A DNA stretch of 6,609 nt, taken from assembly GCA_946481445.1 (NCBI GenBank), contig CAMLOA010000110.1, positions 1-6,609 on the forward strand, written 5' to 3'. The notes beneath the pieces were generated by a model. It saw only the letters and a list, made by a program, of their open reading frames with translations, made no database searches and was not told the DNA's origin. Source of the stretch: an uncultured Devosia sp. (GTDB lineage: Bacteria; Pseudomonadota; Alphaproteobacteria; Rhizobiales; Devosiaceae). The stretch's first letter is position 1. Each line of letters opens with the position of its first letter. Positions 1-6,134 of this stretch are shown here, one piece after another. The position numbers and the translations under genes were made by a program.

Positions 1-45
1 CTTTGTCCCCCAGACAAATGCGCTACCAGGCTGCGCTACGCCCCG
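1..45 (-). tRNA. tRNA-Pro (anticodon GGG), 3' part outside the window
   Basis: Read on the minus strand, the 5' end is at 45. The acceptor 5' half is CGGGGCG (45-39), followed by TA and a D-arm with GCGC/GCGC stem and an AGCCTGGTA loop. The anticodon arm is TTTGT, loop CTGGGGG, ACAAA (18-2). The third to fifth loop bases give anticodon GGG at 11-9, which reads proline codon CCC. A leading C at position 1 of the tRNA is usual for bacterial tRNA-Pro. The variable loop, T-arm and acceptor 3' half lie left of position 1, so the gene is cut by the window edge, not broken. The D-arm and anticodon pairing are complete as far as they can be seen. Confidence 0.93.
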
Positions 46-55
46 ACTGCGCGGA

Positions 56-84
56 GACATAGAGAAACAGGTGTTTTGGCGCAA
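56..84 (-). promoter_or_regulatory. Probable sigma-70-type promoter of the tRNA-Pro gene
   Basis: On the minus strand there is a -35-like TTGCGC (84-79), a 17-base spacer, and a -10-like TATGTC (61-56). The -10 ends 10 bases before the first tRNA base at 45, which suits a tRNA transcript with a very short 5' leader. A TTG-type -35 with 17-base spacing is the usual alphaproteobacterial housekeeping form. The boxes match the consensus only partly, so position and spacing carry most of the weight. Confidence 0.55.
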
Positions 85-102
85 CCCCGAATTTTTGGCG
101 CA
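74..102. repeat. Direct repeat TTTTGGCGCA, two copies 19 bases apart
   Basis: The 10-base word TTTTGGCGCA occurs exactly at 74-83 and again at 93-102. The first copy covers most of the -35-like box of the tRNA promoter. The second lies just upstream of that promoter as read on the minus strand. The spacing, a little under two helix turns, would place the copies on nearly the same face of the DNA. It may be a regulator site or chance; no known regulator is recognised. Confidence 0.4.
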
Positions 103-157
103 TGCGAACAAACTGCGATTTCGCAGCCGCCGGTTGGACGCGGCAGCGACACGCTCT

Positions 158-182
158 GCAACCTATTGGCCACATCTCCGTT
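158..182 (+). promoter_or_regulatory. Candidate EcfG-type (general stress) promoter for the hybrid kinase
   Basis: GCAAC (158-162), 16 bases, then CGTT (179-182). The known alphaproteobacterial EcfG promoter is GGAAC, 16-17 bases, then CGTT, so this has one mismatch and correct spacing. Transcription would begin near 188-190, about 20 bases before the GTG start and just ahead of the ribosome binding site. No convincing housekeeping promoter was found in 103-209. The short motif could arise by chance, so this remains a hypothesis. Confidence 0.3.
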
Positions 183-198
183 AGAACGCTGCGGCAAG

Positions 199-205
199 AA
201 GGGGG
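199..205 (+). promoter_or_regulatory. Ribosome binding site that decides the kinase GTG start
   Basis: The purine run AAGGGGG (199-205) ends four bases before GTG at 210. Its AAGG core is seven bases away. The open frame extends up to an ATG at 102, but that ATG has no comparable site and falls beside the tRNA promoter. Residues encoded by 102-209 also resemble no domain, so GTG 210 is preferred. Confidence 0.6.
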
Positions 206-209
206 AACC

Positions 210-3005
210 GTGACGACGATAGTAGAGGGCGATCTCGCCCATATCTTTCCTGGCACCAGCGAGATGGCGCGGCTGATGCGGGAACGGGAGTGGGCCGCCA
301 CGCCGCTTGGGGATCCCCGCCAGTGGCCCGATGCTCTCAAGATCCCCCTGGGCATGCTGCTGACATCCCGATTCGAGATGTGGCTCGGCTGGGGGCCGGA
401 TCTGCATTTCTTCTACAATGACGCCTATATTCCCACCCTGGGGATCAAGCATCCGGACATGCTCGGCCGGCCATTCCGCGAGGTATGGGCGGAGGTCTAT
501 GACGACGTTGCCGACCAGGTCGAGCGCGTGCGCGCGGGCGAAGCGACCTGGAACAAGGCGCTGCTCCTGCTGCTGGAGCGCAGCGGCTATCCCGAGGAGA
601 CCTATCACAGCTTTTCCTACAGCCCGCTTTTCCAATCGGATGGCAAGGTGGGCGGGCTGCTTTGTGTCGTCACCGAGGAGACTGCCAGGATCATTAGCGA
701 ACGCCGGCTCGAAACCCTGCGCCAGCTCGGGCTTGCCCTGGCCACCGCCACGGACAAGCCGGCCATACACGATGCCGTCCGGTCCGCCTTTTCGACCAAC
801 CAGCGCGATTTCCCCTTTGTAAGCCTGCACTTCGCGGGCGAAGAGCCCTGCCCGCAAGCCGTCCTTGCCGGTGTGACCCCGGCCACGGCCAGCCTGGAGG
901 GCACGGTCTTCGACCTGCCACAGACGGCGGACTGGCCCTGCGGGGACTGGGGCCGGCCACCAACCAAGGCGCTTGCCATCGCCATACCGGATATGGGCTC
1001 GCATGAAAGCGCCGGCGTGCTGGTCCTGGGGCTCAATCCCTATCGCGGCGACGATCCCGATGTGCTCAACGTGGCGCAGCTGGCCGCAGGCCAGATCGGC
1101 GCCGCACTCGCCAACACGGTGGCGTTGACCAATGAGCGGCGCCGCGCCGACCGCATCTGGAGCGTGTCGCGCGACATCATCGTGGTCATCGATTCCGCTG
1201 GCAGGCTCCAGTCCGTCAGTCCGTCCTGGACACGCATTCTCGGGCATGAGCCCGAACAGGTGATCGGCCGGCACTTCAGCGAGTTCCTGCATCCGGACGA
1301 TATCGCCTCGACCGATGAGGCGATGGCCCGCGCCTTGGAGGACCAGGAACTAGGCAGCTTCGATAACCGCTATCGCGCGGCCGATGGCAGCTACCATAAC
1401 CTCGAGTGGCACACGACGCCCGAGGAGGGGCTGGTCTACGCCTATGGACGCGACGTCACCGAGCGGCGCCAGGTCGAGGTGGCCCTGAGCGAAAGCGAGG
1501 AGCAGTTCCGCCACCTGGTGCAGGGCGTTACCGACTACGCCATCTTCATGCTGGACCTGGAGGGGCGGGTTTCGAGCTGGAACGAAGGCGCTCGGCGCAT
1601 CAAGGGCTACGAGCCGGACGAGATCATCGGCGAGCATTTCTCGCGCTTCTACACCGAGGAAGACCGCGCCAATGGCGAGCCGGTTCGCGCCCTCGAGACG
1701 GCGCGAAGCGAAGGCCGATTCCTGGCCGAAGGCTGGCGGGTCCGCAAGAACGGCGAGCGGTTCCGCGCCAGCGTGGTCATCGACGCCATCCGCGATGACC
1801 AGGGCCGGCCGATCGGCTTTGCCAAGATCACCCGGGACATCACCGAGCGGGAGCAGGCCCAGCGCGAACTCGAGTCCGCGCGGGAGGCCCTGTTCCAGTC
1901 GCAGAAGATGGAGGCCATCGGCCAATTGACCGGTGGCGTCGCGCACGATTTCAACAATCTGCTGATGGCGGTGATGAGCAGCCTCGACCTGCTGCGCAAG
2001 CGCCTCCCCTCGGACCCGACGCTGCACAGGCTGCTCGACAATGCGCGCGAGGGCGCCCAGCGCGGTGCGACGCTGACGCAGCGCATGCTGGCCTTCGCCC
2101 GCCGGCAGGACCTGAACCTCGATCAGGTGGACGTCGTACAACTCCTGGCCGGCATGAGCGACCTGGTGCAGCGGTCCATCGGGCCGGAATGGCCGATATC
2201 CACGCGCTTCCCCCTGAAGCTGCCGGCCGTTCGCGCCGATGCCAACCAGCTCGAAATGGCGTTGCTCAACCTGATCGTGAATGCCCGCGATGCCACCCCT
2301 GGCGGCGGACCGATCGTGATTTCGGCTTCCTGCGAGGACATCGGCGACAATTCGGCCCTCAACCTGGCCAAGGGAAGCTATGTGCGCCTGGTGGTGAGGG
2401 ATCGCGGCATGGGGATGAATGCAGAGACCCTGCGGCGGGCCACCGAACCCTTCTTCACCACCAAGGGTGTCGGCAAGGGAACGGGCCTGGGCTTGTCGAT
2501 GGTTCACGGCATGACCCAGCAGTTGGGCGGAACGTTCGAGATCGACAGCCAGGTGGGCGAAGGCACCAGCGCCGTCCTCTGGCTCCCCGTCGCCCGTCCT
2601 GAGCCTGCCACGCTCACGCCGGTCACGCGGGATGCGCACAAGCCAACCGTGTCCGGCCTCACCATCCTGGTCGCCGATGATGATGCGCTGGTCCTGATGA
2701 ATACGGTAGCCCTGCTCGAGGACCTCGGGCACGAGACCATCGAGGCGCATTCGGGGTCGGATGCGCTGGCCAAGTTCCGCATGCGGGACGATATCGATCT
2801 CGTCATCACGGACCAGGCCATGCCGGGGATGACAGGCACCGAACTCATCGTTGCGATCGACAATGTCCGCGCGGGCGTTCCTGCCATCCTCGCCAGTGGC
2901 TATGGCGAAGGGATCGACGTGAAGGGCCGCGACATCGAGCGCCTCGGCAAGCCCTTCGACCAGCCGCAGCTGGCGCGCTCGATCGCGCGCGCCGTGGAGC
3001 GCTGA
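210..3005 (+). CDS. Soluble hybrid sensor histidine kinase, PAS-GAF-PAS-PAS-HisKA-HATPase-REC
   Basis: A 931-residue kinase is predicted to autophosphorylate on histidine and pass the phosphate to its own receiver domain. No signal peptide or membrane segment is visible, so it should be cytosolic. Order by residue from GTG 210: PAS-like domain about 25-157, GAF-like about 165-305, PAS about 313-430, PAS about 433-550 (with a DITER end), HisKA about 569-635, HATPase about 675-795, REC about 818-930. The H-box is GGVAHDFNNLL with H579, the FNN form of NtrB/FixL-like kinases. ATP-site motifs are N691 (NARDAT), D731 (DRGMGM), FFTTK, and GKGTGLGLSM from 755. The receiver has D823/D824, phosphoacceptor D868 (ITDQAMPG) and K914 (GKPF). 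No HPt domain follows, so either the REC domain modulates the kinase or phosphate leaves through an unlinked HPt protein. The stimulus cannot be read from the sequence. An in-frame ATG at 102 would add 36 residues but is less likely. Confidence 0.93.
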   Translation: MTTIVEGDLAHIFPGTSEMARLMREREWAATPLGDPRQWPDALKIPLGMLLTSRFEMWLGWGPDLHFFYNDAYIPTLGIKHPDMLGRPFREVWAEVYDDVADQVERVRAGEATWNKALLLLLERSGYPEETYHSFSYSPLFQSDGKVGGLLCVVTEETARIISERRLETLRQLGLALATATDKPAIHDAVRSAFSTNQRDFPFVSLHFAGEEPCPQAVLAGVTPATASLEGTVFDLPQTADWPCGDWGRPPTKALAIAIPDMGSHESAGVLVLGLNPYRGDDPDVLNVAQLAAGQIGAALANTVALTNERRRADRIWSVSRDIIVVIDSAGRLQSVSPSWTRILGHEPEQVIGRHFSEFLHPDDIASTDEAMARALEDQELGSFDNRYRAADGSYHNLEWHTTPEEGLVYAYGRDVTERRQVEVALSESEEQFRHLVQGVTDYAIFMLDLEGRVSSWNEGARRIKGYEPDEIIGEHFSRFYTEEDRANGEPVRALETARSEGRFLAEGWRVRKNGERFRASVVIDAIRDDQGRPIGFAKITRDITEREQAQRELESAREALFQSQKMEAIGQLTGGVAHDFNNLLMAVMSSLDLLRKRLPSDPTLHRLLDNAREGAQRGATLTQRMLAFARRQDLNLDQVDVVQLLAGMSDLVQRSIGPEWPISTRFPLKLPAVRADANQLEMALLNLIVNARDATPGGGPIVISASCEDIGDNSALNLAKGSYVRLVVRDRGMGMNAETLRRATEPFFTTKGVGKGTGLGLSMVHGMTQQLGGTFEIDSQVGEGTSAVLWLPVARPEPATLTPVTRDAHKPTVSGLTILVADDDALVLMNTVALLEDLGHETIEAHSGSDALAKFRMRDDIDLVITDQAMPGMTGTELIVAIDNVRAGVPAILASGYGEGIDVKGRDIERLGKPFDQPQLARSIARAVER

Positions 3006-3012
3006 GCGCTCC
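2996..3012. terminator. Perfect 7-bp hairpin with the kinase stop codon as its loop; possible 3'-end structure
   Basis: GGAGCGC (2996-3002) and GCGCTCC (3006-3012) pair perfectly around TGA (3003-3005), the kinase stop codon. It sits at the junction of two convergent genes. No T-rich run follows on either strand, so it is not a canonical intrinsic terminator. It could act as a 3' stability structure or help separate the convergent transcripts; neither is shown by the sequence. The pairing is certain and the role is inferred. Confidence 0.4.
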
Positions 3013-3022
3013 CCCGCCCTTC

Positions 3023-5176
3023 CTACGCGACCGCCTCCATTGGCCTCGCGACCCGGAAGTCCGCGCGACGTTGGGCGCTGGCGGCATAGAACGCGGCCAG
3101 GCGCTCATCGACCGCCTGCGCGTGCCTCAGACACTCCGCAAGTTCATCCTCCCCCGGGTCATCCTCGGCCCAGGCGGCGACCAGCGCCAGATGGCTTTGC
3201 TCCAGCGCGCGGAAGGCGTCCGAGGCCGCGCAGCCGGCATTTCCGACGAGCAGGTGGATCGGCTCGGGAACACTGATGCCCTTGAGGGTCAGCGTGCCTG
3301 CCGAGAGATAGGCGAAGTCGGGTGCGGCCTGCCGCGTTTCGGCCGTGACCAGGATGTCGTAGCCCACAATCTTGCAGGCGTTCTCGAGCCGGCTCGCCGT
3401 GTTCACGGTGTCACCGATGCACGAATAGTCGAAGCGGGACTCAAAACCCATATTGCCCACCAGCGCCGGACCGGTGGAGAGGCCAATGCCGATGGCGATC
3501 TGTTCGGAAACCTCGCCACTGGCATTGAGCCGCGCCAGCGCGGCACGCATATCCAGCGCCGCGTCGCAGGCGCGATCCGCATGGCGGTCGACATCGACCG
3601 GCGCGTTCCAAAAGGCCATGATGGCATCGCCCATGAACTTGTCGATCGTGCCCATATGGGCAACGATGGCGGCCCCTAGACCGGCAAACAGCCGGTTGAG
3701 GATATTGACCAGCTCCGTCGGGGGCAGCCGTTCGCTCAGCGGCGTGAAGTTGCGCACATCCGAAAACATCACTGTCAACTCCCGCACGTCGCCCCCCAGC
3801 TTGAGCAGGTCGGCATTGCGCTCGATTTCCGCCATCAGCGAGGGCTCGACATAGTGGGCGAAAGCCTTGCGGATGCGCCGCTTGTCGGCATCGGTCACGG
3901 CGAACTGGTAGAAGGCCATGGCGGCATAGACGACCAGCGCGGCAAACAACGCAAAACTTGGATCAACCAGGACCCCGAAGCGCGAGAAGGCCAGCCAGCT
4001 GCCCAGCACTATGGCCGCGGCCATGGCCAGGGAAACGGCCAGCCCCACCAGCGGACCGGAGACCTGCAGCATCACCACAATGGCAAGCCCGACCATGGCG
4101 ATGGTGAGGAGCTCCAGGCCTTCGACCCAGTCGGCCCGGTGAAGGAAGACCCCGGTCAGCATCTGCTCGAGGGCCTGGACGTGAATGGAAACGCCCGGCA
4201 CGGCCTCGCCCAGGGCGCTGGCCCGGATGTCGAGCAGTCCGGAGGCCGATGCGCCCACGAAGACGATATGTCCGGACACGAGCGGCTCCAGCGTCGCGAA
4301 CTCATCGGCGAGCAGGTTCTGCGCCGAGACGGACATGGTTGGCTCGAGCTGGCGATAGTAGAGCCACATCTCCCCTTCGGGGCCGGTGGGGACGGTAAAA
4401 TCGCCGACGCGGACCGCGGCGACAGTGCCTGCGCCTGCCGTGTCGCCCAACACGACGAAGGTGGACACGCCAAGCGCGACTCGCAGGGCCTCGAGTGACA
4501 GGGTGGGCAGGGGGGCTCCCGGCCCCGCCCACAACAGGGGCAAGCGGCGGGCGACACCGGCCCCGTCGCGATCGAGGCTGGCGACACCCAGCCCGTCAGC
4601 CGCCCCGAGCAGCAGCGGCAGCGGCGAGGCCGTGCCATCCAGTTGCGGCAGGTTGGGCAGCGGGTCGGCACCGGTCATGGCGAAACCGGACTTGGGTGCA
4701 GGCGCTGGCGCCCCCTGCCCGGACCGGCTGAGCACGACCACGCTGTTGGCACTGGCCAGGGCCTTGGCGAACTGGGCGTCATAGTCCTCTCCCGTCACCG
4801 CAGAGAGGCGGTCAGGCTCGCTGAACAAGACGTCGAAAGCGACGACTGCGGCGCCCATGTCCGTGAGGCGATCGGCGATCAGGGCCATTGTCGCGCGCGG
4901 CCAGGGCCATTGACCGAACGCGGCCAATGAAGGCTCGTCGATGTCGATGATGCGGATCGGCAGGCCCACCGGGGCCGGACGCGGCTGGATCTGCTGGAAG
5001 ACGTCGAACGTCGTTTCGCGTACGGTGCGCACGGCAAAGGGGTCGGCAGCGCGCAGCAGCACAAGGAACACGACGAGGGCCGTCCCGAACAGGATTGCCG
5101 GAAGACGCCTGCGCAGCATTGCGGTCAGTAGACGGGCGAGAGGTGCCGGCGCGACGACGTGGCCCCGGGCCGGCAT
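3023..5176 (-). CDS. Membrane class III adenylate/guanylate cyclase with extracytoplasmic CHASE2 domain
   Basis: A 717-residue cyclase predicted to make cAMP (less likely cGMP) from the nucleoside triphosphate at the inner membrane. One N-terminal membrane segment (about 25-42) leads into a CHASE2 sensor domain (about 45-335, with GQWPWPR and FDVLFSEPDR). Three helices follow (about 353-374, 375-396, 400-427), then a linker and the catalytic domain (about 465-645). Catalytic residues seen are metal-binding D473 (FSDVRNF) and D517 (KFMGDAI), purine-selecting K513, and N592 and R596 (VNTASR). At the second base-selecting position, where adenylate cyclases usually carry Asp or Thr, this protein has S585 (DYSCIGD). 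All other essentials are present, so it should be active. A C-terminal tail of about 70 residues has no recognised domain. The ATG at 5176 has GAGG four bases upstream but overlaps the preceding araC-type gene by 52 bases. An ATG at 5119, just after that gene's stop, would give 698 residues. Translational coupling is likely either way. Confidence 0.92.
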   Translation of the reverse strand: MPARGHVVAPAPLARLLTAMLRRRLPAILFGTALVVFLVLLRAADPFAVRTVRETTFDVFQQIQPRPAPVGLPIRIIDIDEPSLAAFGQWPWPRATMALIADRLTDMGAAVVAFDVLFSEPDRLSAVTGEDYDAQFAKALASANSVVVLSRSGQGAPAPAPKSGFAMTGADPLPNLPQLDGTASPLPLLLGAADGLGVASLDRDGAGVARRLPLLWAGPGAPLPTLSLEALRVALGVSTFVVLGDTAGAGTVAAVRVGDFTVPTGPEGEMWLYYRQLEPTMSVSAQNLLADEFATLEPLVSGHIVFVGASASGLLDIRASALGEAVPGVSIHVQALEQMLTGVFLHRADWVEGLELLTIAMVGLAIVVMLQVSGPLVGLAVSLAMAAAIVLGSWLAFSRFGVLVDPSFALFAALVVYAAMAFYQFAVTDADKRRIRKAFAHYVEPSLMAEIERNADLLKLGGDVRELTVMFSDVRNFTPLSERLPPTELVNILNRLFAGLGAAIVAHMGTIDKFMGDAIMAFWNAPVDVDRHADRACDAALDMRAALARLNASGEVSEQIAIGIGLSTGPALVGNMGFESRFDYSCIGDTVNTASRLENACKIVGYDILVTAETRQAAPDFAYLSAGTLTLKGISVPEPIHLLVGNAGCAASDAFRALEQSHLALVAAWAEDDPGEDELAECLRHAQAVDERLAAFYAASAQRRADFRVARPMEAVA

Positions 5177-6030
5177 CGCACCTCGCGGCGGAAATCGGTG
5201 GGCGACATGCCGGCAACCTTGCGGAACGACTTGTTGAAGGCGCTGAGCGAACCGAAGCCGCTGTCCATCGCCACCTGCAGGATATTGGTGTCATCCTGCA
5301 TCAGCATGGCCTGGGCATAGCTGAGCCGCATGAGGTTGACATAGTCGTTGAGCGTCATCCCGGTCGACTTCTTGAAGACGTTCATCGCGTATTTGGGATG
5401 GACGTCGGCAGCCACGGCAATGTCGGTGGAGTCGATCTCCTCGCGGAAATTGTCGGCAATGAAGTCGCAGATGCGCACCACGATGGGCGAGGTGTGATGG
5501 TCCAGCCCGCCCGAGTCATGCACGCTTTCCCCCGGTTGCAGGGAATAGGCGTCGAAGCGGATGCGCTCGATGCGCAGCAGCAGTTCGTCGACGGCGACGC
5601 TGGCCTTCATCGGGTCGCCAGAGCGGGCATACTGGTTCCATCGCGAAAAGTTGACCGGGTCGGAGGCGTCGGTGGCCTGGGTCACCAGCGTGGCCCCCTG
5701 CATCAGCCGGGACTGTACGTCCTGCGGCAGGCGCAGCCGGAAGAAATGCACCAGGGGCAGGTGACCGCCGGCATAGACCAGGTCGTCCGAGGCGTCGTCC
5801 AGCCAATGGGGCAGTCCGCCCCAGAACAGGGCCAGGTCGCCCGCATTGAAGCGGATATCATACCCGCTCATCTGGTAGTGGGCCCAGCCCTTGACGATGA
5901 AATTGACTTCCACTTGGGCGTGCCAGTGGGCCGCCCGCATCAGCAGGGGTGCAGCGTGGAACATGCGCAGTTCGGTGGGGAGGCCCTCCACCCCATTGGC
6001 TTCCGGAACGTAATACGCCCGCTGCTCCAT
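5125..6030 (-). CDS. AraC-family transcriptional regulator, MelR-like, with cupin sensor domain
   Basis: A 301-residue DNA-binding regulator. The N-terminal cupin-like domain (about 20-110) carries H35-W-H37, E41 and H75. The AHWHAQVEVNF and LFWGGLPHWL segments resemble E. coli MelR, the melibiose regulator. The C-terminal AraC domain spans about 181-283, with two helix-turn-helix units near 201-221 and 250-271. The second contains the classic DSGFGSLSAFNKSF signature followed by GMSPTDFRR. An 18-residue basic tail ends the protein. ATG 6030 is chosen over an in-frame TTG at 6045 because GGAAAG lies four bases upstream of it. The gene is divergent from a sugar-binding protein gene, so it probably activates or represses that uptake operon in response to a sugar (inference). 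It overlaps the cyclase gene downstream, suggesting co-transcription. The actual sugar, perhaps an alpha- or beta-galactoside, cannot be fixed from sequence alone. Confidence 0.9.
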   Translation of the reverse strand: MEQRAYYVPEANGVEGLPTELRMFHAAPLLMRAAHWHAQVEVNFIVKGWAHYQMSGYDIRFNAGDLALFWGGLPHWLDDASDDLVYAGGHLPLVHFFRLRLPQDVQSRLMQGATLVTQATDASDPVNFSRWNQYARSGDPMKASVAVDELLLRIERIRFDAYSLQPGESVHDSGGLDHHTSPIVVRICDFIADNFREEIDSTDIAVAADVHPKYAMNVFKKSTGMTLNDYVNLMRLSYAQAMLMQDDTNILQVAMDSGFGSLSAFNKSFRKVAGMSPTDFRREVRCRPGATSSRRHLSPVY

Positions 6031-6054
6031 CTTACTTTCCGCCAACTCCGCATA

Positions 6055-6067
6055 CCCGTTGAATGGG
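6055..6067. promoter_or_regulatory. Pseudo-palindrome in the divergent control region; candidate operator
   Basis: CCCGTT-G-AATGGG is an inverted repeat with five of six base pairs matching. It lies in the 104-base gap (6031-6134) between the divergent regulator and transporter genes. A second short inverted repeat, GCTT-AGG-AAGC, is at 6089-6099 and adjoins AGCGCT at 6097-6102. AraC-type regulators usually bind direct repeats, so these may belong to another regulator or be chance. I could not place a convincing promoter for either gene here. The best minus-strand pair is weak: TTGTGT (6110-6105), 16 bases, TATCCA. Confidence 0.25.
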
Positions 6068-6123
6068 ACGCCGCACCATAAGTGGATAGCTTAGGAAGCG
6101 CTCGACACAAGAGCAAATGAAAA

Positions 6124-6129
6124 GGGAGG
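6124..6129 (+). promoter_or_regulatory. Strong ribosome binding site for the sugar-binding protein
   Basis: GGGAGG at 6124-6129 ends five bases before ATG 6135. It decides the start: an in-frame ATG at 6117 lies upstream of this site, has no binding site of its own, and would put a charged stretch (MKREEY) before the signal peptide. Confidence 0.8.
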
Positions 6130-6134
6130 AATAC

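Noticed and set aside
1..45. tRNA gene as an attachment site for an integrated element in this window
   Set aside because: Integration normally uses the tRNA 3' end, which faces left and out of the window. No integrase or second tRNA fragment is present on the right.
102..209. N-terminal extension of the kinase from ATG 102
   Set aside because: There is no ribosome binding site at 102, the encoded 36 residues resemble no domain, and GTG 210 has a good site at the usual distance.
36..1292. Minus-strand open frame (418 residues) across the kinase N-terminus
   Set aside because: It overlaps the tRNA 5' end and its promoter, and is antisense to the PAS/GAF region. Its composition is typical of a shadow frame and no family is recognisable.
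1940..1965. FixL-like oxygen sensor assignment for the kinase
   Set aside because: The H-box and PAS-HisKA layout are shared by many kinases. I could not identify a heme-binding histidine in the PAS domains, so no specific sensor role is claimed.
1350..2750. Long minus-strand open frame (466 residues) opposite the kinase
   Set aside because: It is antisense to the HisKA, HATPase and REC coding sequence, whose motifs are intact. Its translation shows no domain. Long antisense frames are expected in GC-rich codon-biased genes.
5095..6081. Plus-strand open frame (328 residues) opposite the AraC-type gene
   Set aside because: It is antisense to a gene with clear cupin and helix-turn-helix motifs, it runs through the divergent control region, and it shows no domain of its own.
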